DNA of 22,416 nucleotides from a virus. The stretch is taken from IMG/VR virus record IMGVR_UViG_3300009593_000134, positions 1 through 22,416 of that record. One strand, 5' to 3'. The notes beneath the pieces were generated by a model, which saw only the letters and a list, made by a program, of their open reading frames with translations, had not been told where the DNA came from and searched no databases. The position numbers and the translations under genes were made by a program. This document shows positions 14,192-21,650 of this stretch, piece by piece. Numbering within the stretch: position 1 is the first letter of the stretch; the number at the start of each line of letters is the position of its first letter.

Positions 14192-16630
14192 ATGGCAGAC
14201 AAACGTATTTCGGGTCTGCCTGCTCTAGCATCTGCGGCCAGGGAAGATTTATTACTGGTCGTGGATGATCCAGCAGGGACTCCTACAAATAAAAAAGTAT
14301 CATTAACTAATTTCTTTGCTAATGTTGAACCCGAAATAGTATTTGCTAATACTAAAGCATTGGGTAGTTCCTCCAATGCATCTGTTATTTTTAAAGGTGG
14401 TGTTGCAGTTAATGACAGTATTAAAGTCGATACAGACTTAACAGTAAATGCTAACGCAACTATAAATGTTGTCTCAATTTCAGCAGTACATTCTAATGTA
14501 CAACCAGGAACTAATAATAGTCATGATTTAGGTAATACAACTTTTGGTTGGAAAAATGCATATGTAGGTACAATTAGTGGAGACACTTCTTCTAATCTAC
14601 TGCTTGCCGCCAATACTAATGCATCATCAAATGTCACATTCACAGGTCCATTAGTTCATATAAAAAGCAATTCTACAATTGCTGGTACTGATACCACAGT
14701 TACATCAAATGCAACATTCTCAGGAGCAAATGTAGTTGTTTCTGGAACAAACGCACACATAACATCGAATTCTACAATTGCTGGTGGTGTAACAACTGTT
14801 ACTGCAAATGCCACTTTTAGTGGTGCAAACGTAAGTATTGCAGGTACTAATGCACACATAACATCGAATTCCACAATTGCAGGTGCAATATCTACCACTA
14901 CTGCAAACGCCACTCTTAGTGGTGCGAATGTAAATATTACAGGCACAAATACTCACATAACATCAAATGTATCAATTGGTGGAGGTACTGCTACTATTAC
15001 ATCTAATGTAACTTTGTCTGGTACAAATACTCACATAACAAGTTCAAATGTATATTCTTCTGCAAATGTTACTCTAGCAGGGGCCGCCGCTACTATAGGT
15101 TCTAATGTAACGATGAGTGCAAATGTAGCATTATCTTCTACAATTAATTCTGTTAGTAATACTACAGGAGCATTAACAGTTGCAGGTGGTGTAGGTGTAT
15201 CTAAAAGTGTAGTTGTTGGAGAAAATTTAAATGTACATGGAAACATTCATGCAAATGGAAACATTACATCTGATGGTGGAACGATAACATTAGGTGATTC
15301 TAATGCAGATACAGTATCGTTTAATGCTGATATTGGTTCAAATATTGTCCCAAATACAGATTCTTCCCATGATTTAGGAAATACCACACATCGTTTTGCA
15401 AATGCATATATTGATGATATCACAGTAACAGGAAATGTTGTTGTTGCTGGTGCAGTTGCGGCCACAGGAAATGTAAGTGCCGCATATGGTGCTTTTTCAG
15501 ACAATGTAAGTATATCAGGAACGAAAGAATTAACTTTTAGAGATGCAACTTTAGCAATAAATTCACCTGCAGATGGAGAATTAGAAATTTCATCTGATGA
15601 TCTTATTACTTTAACTGCAACTGCAAACGTAGAAATAGCATCCGCAATCTTAAACGTGATTGCTAATACAACAATTGCAGGAACAAATACGACAATTGGT
15701 TCAAATGTTACAATTTCTGGTGCAAATACCGTTATTAGTAGTGCAAACTTAAATATTACGGGTGCTGGTGCAACTATAGATGGTACGTTGATGAATGTTA
15801 AGTCTAATGTAGACATGACAGGAATAGTTTCAATTGGAGTTGATGGATCTGGTAAAGATTTTACTCTAAGATCATTAACGGCTGGTGCAAATATTAATTT
15901 AAAAGCAAATACTGATCAATTAAAAGCAAATTTACAAATAGAAAATAGTCAAAAAATTAGATCGGATGGAAAACTTCAAGTATCAAATGATGCTTCTATA
16001 ACATTTGGAAGTCAAGTTAAAATTATGAGTAATACAACATCTTCTGGTTTTCTATTACAAGAGGATGGAACTGCGGCAGGAAGTGGAACAACTGGTGGTA
16101 GAATGGATTTAGAAAGTGGATCCGAAGCAACTTTGACTCATAATTCAACTGCTGGTTTTATTTTTAGTGATCATGTAAGAGCAACTGCAATTAATGTTTC
16201 ATCAACAACTAATTCTACATCTACTACAACAGGATCAATAAAAACTGCTGGAGGTTTAGGTGTTGCAGAATCAGCATGGTTTGGTGGAAAAGTGTATGCT
16301 CAAACTTCTCTAGCACTTGCAGGAGCAGTTTGTAATACTGGGTATGTTGGATCAGCGGCAGGTATTCTTGCTATTAAAAATGGAACTGCACCAACTGCTC
16401 AAGGAGCAGATCAAGCATATTTGTATGCAAAAGATGACTCTGCTGAATCACACATATATACAATGGATGAGGGAGGAAACGAAACGAAACTCGGTCCTCA
16501 CAATGAAGAAGGGGAATGGGAGTTTTATTCTAGAAATGTTAAAACAGGAAAAGTTATGCGTGTTAATATGGAACGCATGATAAGAAAATTAGAGGAATTT
16601 ACAGGAGAAAAATTTATAACAGAGGAGTGA
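14192..16630 (+). CDS. long tail-fibre-like repeat protein
   Basis: An 812-residue Asn/Thr/Ser/Ala-rich protein. It begins with the same anchor module as the preceding gene (MADKRISGLPALA, then VVDDPAGTPTNKKVSL). Repeats with the pattern TxITSNxTIAG / TVTANATFSGANV follow at a 33-residue period, likely forming a beta-solenoid or triple-stranded shaft. Two typical fibre motifs each occur twice: SHDLGNTT with (K/A)NAY (bases about 14520 and 15366), and TTGALTVAGGVGV / TTGSIKTAGGLGV (about 15160 and 16225). The C-terminal 60 residues (GNETKLGPHNEEGEWEFYSR, then MERMIRKLEEFTGE) form a charged alpha/beta cap unlike the shaft. The ribosome site is weak (AGAAGTGAAG). Fibre identity is well supported; the receptor is unknown. 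Confidence 0.82.
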   Translation: MADKRISGLPALASAAREDLLLVVDDPAGTPTNKKVSLTNFFANVEPEIVFANTKALGSSSNASVIFKGGVAVNDSIKVDTDLTVNANATINVVSISAVHSNVQPGTNNSHDLGNTTFGWKNAYVGTISGDTSSNLLLAANTNASSNVTFTGPLVHIKSNSTIAGTDTTVTSNATFSGANVVVSGTNAHITSNSTIAGGVTTVTANATFSGANVSIAGTNAHITSNSTIAGAISTTTANATLSGANVNITGTNTHITSNVSIGGGTATITSNVTLSGTNTHITSSNVYSSANVTLAGAAATIGSNVTMSANVALSSTINSVSNTTGALTVAGGVGVSKSVVVGENLNVHGNIHANGNITSDGGTITLGDSNADTVSFNADIGSNIVPNTDSSHDLGNTTHRFANAYIDDITVTGNVVVAGAVAATGNVSAAYGAFSDNVSISGTKELTFRDATLAINSPADGELEISSDDLITLTATANVEIASAILNVIANTTIAGTNTTIGSNVTISGANTVISSANLNITGAGATIDGTLMNVKSNVDMTGIVSIGVDGSGKDFTLRSLTAGANINLKANTDQLKANLQIENSQKIRSDGKLQVSNDASITFGSQVKIMSNTTSSGFLLQEDGTAAGSGTTGGRMDLESGSEATLTHNSTAGFIFSDHVRATAINVSSTTNSTSTTTGSIKTAGGLGVAESAWFGGKVYAQTSLALAGAVCNTGYVGSAAGILAIKNGTAPTAQGADQAYLYAKDDSAESHIYTMDEGGNETKLGPHNEEGEWEFYSRNVKTGKVMRVNMERMIRKLEEFTGEKFITEE
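14654..15049 (+). repeat. 99-bp tandem repeat array inside the long fibre gene
   Basis: Equivalent points of four copies fall at 14654, 14753, 14852 and 14951, exactly 99 bases (33 codons) apart. The next related unit starts after only 78 bases, at 15029. The best-matching block is ACATCGAATTC(T/C)ACAATTGC, shared by copies two and three. Less regular units continue (for example near 15660-15790). Exact periodicity with good DNA identity suggests recent duplication and a source of fibre-length change by recombination. Confidence 0.85.
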
Positions 16631-16637
16631 TAATATT

Positions 16638-16871
16638 ATGATTGATAAAATTGCTATACAAAATGAAATTGAAAAATTAAGTAATGATAGAAACTCAGCG
16701 GTTCAAAAAATACAGACCTTTGAAGCAGAGTTGATTAATTTAAGAAAAAGTCTTAACATGATCGATGGTGCTTTACAAACTTGTGATTATTTTTTAGGAC
16801 AAACCGAAGAGCAAGAACTTAAAACTAATGAAACAGAAGAAGTGAAGAAAGTAGAAGAGGAAAACTTTTAG
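16638..16871 (+). CDS. small coiled-coil protein downstream of the fibre
   Basis: A 77-residue protein. Residues 1-50 form a heptad-type helix (IAIQNEIEKLSNDRNSAVQK, then AELINLRKSLNMIDGALQTC), followed by an acidic tail (TEEQELKTNETEEVKKVEEE). GAGG lies upstream of the ATG. The stop codon TAG shares its G with the GTG start of the next gene. Similar small coiled-coil genes follow fibre genes in other marine T4-like phages, from memory. A fibre chaperone role is possible; nothing in the sequence proves it. Confidence 0.7.
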   Translation: MIDKIAIQNEIEKLSNDRNSAVQKIQTFEAELINLRKSLNMIDGALQTCDYFLGQTEEQELKTNETEEVKKVEEENF

Positions 16872-17269
16872 TGTTTGACGATTTGAATAAAGATAACTTT
16901 ATCTTATATGCTATGAAAAATTATGATAATCCTCAATGTATAAAAGAACAAGATTTTCATGATGATTTAAAAATCATAAAGTATTTGAAAAGATTATTAA
17001 ATAGATATCATTTGGGTGGTGATTTAAAAGAAAGATTAATTTTAAATCATCTAATAACTCTGGGAAATGTTTTTCCTATTGAAGTATTAGCAAGAATATT
17101 GTTTTTAAAAATGAATTCGAAATACTGGAGTTATTTAAAAACCTTTTTAATCTATTTGGACTATATGCCTGATCATATTCCGAGTGTAGATGGTGTAAGA
17201 GTAATCAGTAATGATATAAGAGTAGATTTAAAAATAGCAGAAAAATTAAGAGAGATAAAGAAGCAATAA
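16871..17269 (+). CDS. conserved T4-like phage protein of unknown function (GTG start)
   Basis: A 132-residue helical protein beginning with GTG, whose first base is the last base of the upstream TAG. AGAGG lies 10 bases before it. The pattern DNFILYAMKNYDNPQC, then KYLKRLLNRYHLGGDLKERL and ILNHLITLGNVF, matches a small protein that I remember as widely conserved in marine T4-like phages without a known role. The high conservation I recall suggests an essential virion or regulatory function. No metal site, signal or membrane segment is seen; the hydrophobic parts are amphipathic helices. The next gene starts in its stop codon (TAATG). Confidence 0.78.
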   Translation: MFDDLNKDNFILYAMKNYDNPQCIKEQDFHDDLKIIKYLKRLLNRYHLGGDLKERLILNHLITLGNVFPIEVLARILFLKMNSKYWSYLKTFLIYLDYMPDHIPSVDGVRVISNDIRVDLKIAEKLREIKKQ

Positions 17270-18030
17270 TGGGAATAGCATCATCAGCAGGTAATATATT
17301 TTTCGTTTATCAATTTATTAAGAGGCTAGTAACCCCTTTTGAAAATACAGATGCCTATAAACTTGGTATAATTGATGAAAAAGGAAAAGTTCTTAGAAAA
17401 AGAAGCACGTTAAAAACTAAAGAAGAAAAAGAAGCATATACAATTTCTGATACAATGGTTTTTAATTTAAAAAAGATTTTAGCAAAAGTTCCTGGAGGTG
17501 GTACAAAGTTTGGAACTTTTACTGCGGCTTTATTTTTAATAAAAGAACAAGAAACAAGAGATGCTAAGTTGCATTATGATCAAACGTACTTAGAAAAAGA
17601 ATACACTTCTTTCTTACAAGAATGTCGTTATAATAAAAAAGAAATGAACCAATTAATAGAAGAAGTTGAACATAAGGCAGAAGAATTAGATGAAGAAGGA
17701 TTAGCCGCAGGTGGTGGAGGAATCGCAGGTCTTGGGGTTGATAATCCATCTAAACCTGGACAAGCAGAACCAGGAGTTCGTAGGAAAAAGAAAAAGTTTG
17801 CAGGTTCAGAAGTGTTTTTAGTAAAACCTGAAGTTTATATGAGAGCCAGATTCGGCAAAAAAAGATATGGTAAGTATGAGAATTACGTAGGAAATGATGA
17901 AACAGGGGAAGCAATTAGACAATATGGAAGGTCTAATCCAGGAAAACCCATTATATTGCAAGACGAATTAACTGGGGGTATGATATATCTCAAATATGGA
18001 AGGCAACATGCAAAACTTCACAGCATTTAG
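17269..18030 (+). CDS. conserved T4-like phage protein, probably virion-associated
   Basis: A 253-residue protein starting in the stop codon of the previous gene. Residues 1-100 (GNIFFVYQFIKRLVTPFENT, DAYKLGIIDEKGKVL, TVFNLKKI-type segments) resemble a family I remember from cyano- and vibriophages next to the upstream gene. Residues 100-145 are a charged helix. A Gly-rich linker (GLAAGGGGIAGLGVDNP, about 144-160) then leads to a basic C-terminal domain with RARFGKKRYGKYENYVG and an end (GGMIYLKYGRQHAKLHSI). No enzyme motif is visible. It lies in the structural block, so a baseplate or head accessory role is likely but unassigned. Confidence 0.72.
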   Translation: MGIASSAGNIFFVYQFIKRLVTPFENTDAYKLGIIDEKGKVLRKRSTLKTKEEKEAYTISDTMVFNLKKILAKVPGGGTKFGTFTAALFLIKEQETRDAKLHYDQTYLEKEYTSFLQECRYNKKEMNQLIEEVEHKAEELDEEGLAAGGGGIAGLGVDNPSKPGQAEPGVRRKKKKFAGSEVFLVKPEVYMRARFGKKRYGKYENYVGNDETGEAIRQYGRSNPGKPIILQDELTGGMIYLKYGRQHAKLHSI

Positions 18031-18337
18031 GGAACAAATAACGTATCATGAAAATATTCAAGATTTAGCAGAACGATACGATATCGAATTTAAGATAGCA
18101 AAGTATGTCTATGATGAGTTAAAAGAAAAAAATATAAATTCAGATGATACTGATATGGTGTCTCCAATAATTAGAGTAATAAAATTACGAGAAGAACCTA
18201 AAAGTAAAAAACAACTAAGGTCAGAAGAAAAGCAACAAAATATCGAATTTCTAAGAACAAAATTCAAGAATGAAAAATTGAGAAAAGAAAGTATCGATAA
18301 AAAATTTAAATCGATGTTTGGACATGATGAGGTATAA
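18008..18337 (+). CDS. small basic helical protein
   Basis: A 109-residue protein. I chose ATG 18008 over 17996 because GGAAGG sits 5 bases before it. It overlaps the upstream gene by 23 bases and its stop overlaps the next start (TAATG). Residues 10-45 (ITYHENIQDLAERYDIEFKI, then AKYVYDELK) look like a compact helix-turn-helix-shaped domain. Residues 60-109 are a highly charged helix (EEPKSKKQLRSEEKQQNIEF). It might bind nucleic acid or act as a scaffold. I do not recognise the family. Confidence 0.68.
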   Translation: MQNFTAFREQITYHENIQDLAERYDIEFKIAKYVYDELKEKNINSDDTDMVSPIIRVIKLREEPKSKKQLRSEEKQQNIEFLRTKFKNEKLRKESIDKKFKSMFGHDEV

Positions 18338-19005
18338 TGGCAGATATAGGAGTTATAGCAAGAGATACTATTTCTCTGTTAAACTATGAGGAAGGTAGTA
18401 GAGAAGATTATCGTGCAACTGAAATAAATTTTCAAGGTTATGCTAACACACAAAATGATGCTAACGATGCGTTTGCAGGTTATGAATTAGCCTCTTCTCA
18501 ACATATTGGGACTGGTTTAGATGATGCTACATTTGGTGGAGTTTATGACACAACTACTGCAAATACTTTCTATGTTAAAATAACCGGTGCTGATGAAACT
18601 CCTGAACAATTTGTATGGTCTAAAAATAATTTTGTAGGTGATACTTCAGGTAACATAAACATAACAGGAGCGGCACAAGAACTTGCCAATGGAATGACTG
18701 TTACGTTTGGTGCAACTACTGGACATACAAATGGAGATATTTGGACTTTATCTACAGTAGTTACTGTAGATGATGCTCATACAATGGCACAGATTAAAGT
18801 AGCCCATGAAGGTGCATCAAATGATGAAAAAGGATATATTAAATTTAAAACAAATGATGGTAATGATGCACAAAATCCTGCTTCAACCGTTTGTACAATG
18901 CACGCCAATGGTGATGCAACATATCATAATAAATGTTATAATAGTGATGGTGCGAGAGGACTATTAACAGTACGAGATGTTAATGGTACAATTCTAAACA
19001 CATAA
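18337..19005 (+). CDS. fibre-like or surface virion protein
   Basis: A 222-residue Asn/Thr/Gly/Asp-rich, beta-type protein with the composition of the fibres upstream but no MADK-type anchor module. Segments such as TAQIK-type beta strands (HTMAQIKVAHEGASNDEKGY, then IKFKTNDGNDAQNP) and a closing LLTVRDVNGTI resemble repeats in phage appendage proteins. GAGG lies a few bases before the ATG, which overlaps the preceding stop. Two cysteines near the end (CTMHANG, NKCYN) are unusual in this set. Probably a minor virion surface component; the exact site is unknown. Confidence 0.65.
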   Translation: MADIGVIARDTISLLNYEEGSREDYRATEINFQGYANTQNDANDAFAGYELASSQHIGTGLDDATFGGVYDTTTANTFYVKITGADETPEQFVWSKNNFVGDTSGNINITGAAQELANGMTVTFGATTGHTNGDIWTLSTVVTVDDAHTMAQIKVAHEGASNDEKGYIKFKTNDGNDAQNPASTVCTMHANGDATYHNKCYNSDGARGLLTVRDVNGTILNT

Positions 19006-19022
19006 TTTAATGGAGATATAAA

Positions 19023-19376
19023 ATGTCTGAAAGAGGCGTAAAAGAAACTAAAGAAGTGTTAGCATTTGTTTTTAGTTTTGCAAATGCAATGAAAGTAAGT
19101 TTATCAGATGGTGATTTTGATTTTTGGGATGCAAAAAACTTTGTAGAACCTCTAAAAAAACTTGCTCCTGCAGTAGAAAATATAGATGAAGTAATCCCAG
19201 AACTTGAAGATTTAGAGTGGGACGAAATTCTAGAACTTGCTAAATATTCAATGACCGAGTTGGGTTTAGGCGGCAATATCGATGTTGAAGCAGAAGTTGA
19301 AGAGGCCGCAGAGAAAGTAGAAGATGCTATCGAAATGGGTAGAAGTCTTTTAAAACTTGTAAACGGACTAGGGTAA
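19023..19376 (+). CDS. small acidic helical protein
   Basis: A 117-residue acidic protein: an N-terminal helix (KETKEVLAFVFSFANAMKVS), an FDFWDAKNFVEPLKKL segment, then very acidic helices (ELEDLEWDEILELAKYSMTE, EVEEAAEKVEDAIEMG). From memory, similar small proteins sit near lysis or late genes in marine T4-like phages, without an assigned function. The ribosome site is GGAG about 7 bases before the ATG. Its stop codon is immediately followed, with no gap, by the membrane-protein gene at 19377, suggesting translational coupling and a possible joint role. Confidence 0.7.
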   Translation: MSERGVKETKEVLAFVFSFANAMKVSLSDGDFDFWDAKNFVEPLKKLAPAVENIDEVIPELEDLEWDEILELAKYSMTELGLGGNIDVEAEVEEAAEKVEDAIEMGRSLLKLVNGLG

Positions 19377-19616
19377 ATGGCAGAAGACACAGAAAAGCAA
19401 TTGAAACATATGAATCATTTACAATTTATAGTTACTCCCATGGTAGCCGCCATTATTGCAATAATGGGGTGGATGCTTATGACCGTGGTAGAACTTAAAG
19501 AAGACATATCTACAGTAAAAACAGATGTTAAATACATCACAAAACAAATAGATATGATTGAATCAAAATTAGCCATAAGAGAGTTTAACGAGACTGAAGA
19601 TTATGCAGTTAAATGA
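19377..19616 (+). CDS. single-span membrane protein with coiled-coil tail
   Basis: A 79-residue protein. Residues 1-17 are polar, about 18-36 (FIVTPMVAAIIAIMGWMLM) form one transmembrane helix, and 40-72 form a charged helix with heptad character (LKEDISTVKTDVKYITKQID). This shape fits small holin, spanin-like or membrane-anchor proteins. With only one span and no lysozyme nearby, a lysis role is only a suggestion. It starts immediately after the preceding stop, and its last 14 bases overlap the next small gene. Confidence 0.72.
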   Translation: MAEDTEKQLKHMNHLQFIVTPMVAAIIAIMGWMLMTVVELKEDISTVKTDVKYITKQIDMIESKLAIREFNETEDYAVK

Positions 19617-19761
19617 AAACGAACAAAAAGTATACAAATTAGCCACATCTATAAAAACCAAAAATAAAGTAAAAGATGTGGTTCCTGTTTACAATTATGC
19701 TTACAGTCTAAATTTAAATGACGAATCCATACAAAAGGTTTTAAAAATGGTAGCCTGGTGA
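19603..19761 (+). CDS. 52-residue basic protein
   Basis: A short gene overlapping the membrane-protein gene by 14 bases and ending one base before the -35 element of the next promoter. The product (MQLNENEQKVYKLATSIKTK, ending VLKMVAW) is basic and probably two-helical. An open frame of this size filling the whole gap, with start overlap as elsewhere in this region, supports coding. The ribosome site is weak (GAAG). Function unknown. Confidence 0.55.
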   Translation: MQLNENEQKVYKLATSIKTKNKVKDVVPVYNYAYSLNLNDESIQKVLKMVAW

Positions 19762-19790
19762 TTGACTTTTTTCGTAATATTTGATATACT
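19762..19790 (+). promoter_or_regulatory. sigma70-type extended -10 promoter for the primase-thyX-nrdJ group
   Basis: TTGACT at 19762-19767, a 17-base spacer and TATACT at 19785-19790, preceded by TG-A (extended -10), give a strong host-type promoter. The -10 surroundings (TTGATATACT) match those of the 4699 promoter (TTGATATAAT). Transcription would start near 19797, giving a leader of about 20 bases before ATG 19818. Confidence 0.8.
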
Positions 19791-19817
19791 TTTAATTAAA
19801 CTAAATTAAGAGGTATC

Positions 19818-20819
19818 ATGTCCATTTATATTGATGTAAAATATTTGAATCTCCTATCTAATCGTCTCCCGATATTTAAGCAAAAAAGAGAATATCTTTG
19901 GAATTTTAGATGTCCTATCTGTGGTGATTCACAAAAAAAATTAACTAAAGCAAGAGGCTATGTTCATAGAAAAGAGAATGATCTTTTCTATAAATGCCAC
20001 AATTGTGGTGTGGGGAAATCTTTCTCTAATTTCTTAAAAGAATTAGATATGAGATTACATTCTGAATATGTCATGGAAAGATATAAGTCAGGTGAAAACA
20101 AATTTAGTAATTATAAAGAACCAGAATTTAAATTTGAAACTCCTACCTTCAACAAAATTGAATTAGACATACCCTGTGTCTCTACTTTAGAAGATGATCA
20201 TTTCTGCAAGCAATATGTAAAATCCAGAAATATCGACCTTGGTAAATATAAGTATCTTTATTTTGCACAAGACTTTAAACAATGGGTAAAAAGTTTAAAT
20301 CTTGACACAGAATATGAGTTAATTGAAGATGATCCTAGATTAGTTATACCTTTTTTTGATAAGGATTATAATATGATTGCCGCTCAAGGAAGATCATTGA
20401 GAGGTGGTTCTAAATTAAGATATGTTACAATAAAAGTTAAAGAAAATGCTCCCAAAATTTTTGGGTTGAATACCTGGAACGAAAATAAAACGACCTACAT
20501 AGTCGAAGGTCCAATCGATTCCTTATTCGTAGAAAATTCTATTGCTATGGCTGGTGCTGATTTATCTGCGTATATGAAAATGTTTACTAATACTGATGTT
20601 GTATTCATATATGATAATGAAAGAAGAAATAAAGAAATCATTAAAAAGATGGACGGAATTATTTCAGACAACTATAAAATAGTTATCTGGCCTAAGCATG
20701 TTGTACAAAAAGACATTAATGATATGATTTTAAATGATGTAAATGTTATGGATATTATTGAAAAGAATACCTATCAAGGTTTAACTGCGAAAACAAAATT
20801 ATTGGAATTTAAATTATGA
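19818..20819 (+). CDS. 61: DNA primase (gp61-type)
   Basis: Makes the RNA primers for lagging-strand synthesis together with the gp41 helicase encoded at 3257. The 333 residues match T4 gp61 (342) in order: an N-terminal zinc site with C32-x2-C35 and C60-x2-C63 (CPICGDS, CHNCGVG), KARGY at 44-48, and RLVIPFFD near 174-181. The Toprim catalytic segment IVEGPIDSLF follows (E230, D234), then the metal-binding VFIYDNE (D266 and E268). AAGAGGT lies about 6 bases before the ATG. Its stop overlaps the thyX start (ATGA). Confidence 0.94.
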   Translation: MSIYIDVKYLNLLSNRLPIFKQKREYLWNFRCPICGDSQKKLTKARGYVHRKENDLFYKCHNCGVGKSFSNFLKELDMRLHSEYVMERYKSGENKFSNYKEPEFKFETPTFNKIELDIPCVSTLEDDHFCKQYVKSRNIDLGKYKYLYFAQDFKQWVKSLNLDTEYELIEDDPRLVIPFFDKDYNMIAAQGRSLRGGSKLRYVTIKVKENAPKIFGLNTWNENKTTYIVEGPIDSLFVENSIAMAGADLSAYMKMFTNTDVVFIYDNERRNKEIIKKMDGIISDNYKIVIWPKHVVQKDINDMILNDVNVMDIIEKNTYQGLTAKTKLLEFKL

Positions 20820-21649
20820 TAAGTGAGCAAGAAGTACATAAACATGGTTTTGTGAAATTATTAGAAGTGATGGGCACCGATGAAGAAGTCGAGAATGCCG
20901 CAAGAATTAGTTACGGAACTGGAACACGAAAAGTATCACAGACAACAAATCTAATTCGATATTTAATGAGACACAAACACACATCCCCATTTGAGATGTG
21001 TGAAGTGAAGTTTCATTTGAAACTGCCTATATTTGTGATGAGACAACTTGTTAGACATAGGACTGCTAACATAAACGAATATTCGGGTCGTTATTCTATA
21101 ATGAGTGACGAATTTTATTTGCCTGCGGAAAAAGATGTACATGAACAATCAGAACAAAATAATCAAGGTCGAGGAAAAGAATTAGATGAAGGTAATAAAC
21201 AACTTGTCCTTGGACGAATGTATGATGTTAATGAACATGCGAAAAGTTGTTATAGGCAAATTGTAGAACCCAACAATTTAGATGGATTTTATGAAGGGTT
21301 CAAGGGAATTGCTAGAGAACTAGCAAGAGTAATTTTACCAGTTTCAAATTATACAGAATGTATCTGGAAGATAGATTTAAATAACTTTTTTCACTTCTCT
21401 AAATTACGTATGGATTCTCATGCACAACAAGAGATTAGAGATTATGCCGTAGCAATGTATGAACTGGTTAAGCCTTTATTTCCTATATGTTGTGATGCAT
21501 TTGAAGATTATGTCTTAAATGCAAGAACTTTTTCCGCTAAAGAAATGAAAATTATCAAAGATAATCTTAATGGAAGTTGGGTTATGTCGAAATATGGATT
21601 ATCAGAACGAGAATCAAAAGAATTTTTAGAGAAATTAAAAGGAGTTTAA
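20816..21649 (+). CDS. thyX: flavin-dependent thymidylate synthase ThyX
   Basis: Converts dUMP to dTMP using FAD, methylene-tetrahydrofolate and NADPH; the non-homologous alternative to T4 gene td. The ThyX signature RHR-x7-S is intact (R80 H81 R82 to S90, RHRTANINEYSGRY). HTSPFE at 55-60 is the usual dUMP/FAD-site segment, and MDSHAQQEIRDYA near 199-211 is the conserved C-terminal motif. At 277 residues it is of ordinary family size, with an extra linker about 105-130. It overlaps the primase stop by 4 bases and is separated from nrdJ by one base, so nucleotide supply is translated together with priming. Confidence 0.95.
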   Translation: MISEQEVHKHGFVKLLEVMGTDEEVENAARISYGTGTRKVSQTTNLIRYLMRHKHTSPFEMCEVKFHLKLPIFVMRQLVRHRTANINEYSGRYSIMSDEFYLPAEKDVHEQSEQNNQGRGKELDEGNKQLVLGRMYDVNEHAKSCYRQIVEPNNLDGFYEGFKGIARELARVILPVSNYTECIWKIDLNNFFHFSKLRMDSHAQQEIRDYAVAMYELVKPLFPICCDAFEDYVLNARTFSAKEMKIIKDNLNGSWVMSKYGLSERESKEFLEKLKGV

Positions 21650-21650
21650 A

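Noticed and set aside
14656-15816. Long open frames on the minus strand opposite the fibre gene.
   Set aside because: They mirror the repetitive codons of the fibre gene, lack ribosome sites and have unnatural repetitive compositions; shadows of the real gene.
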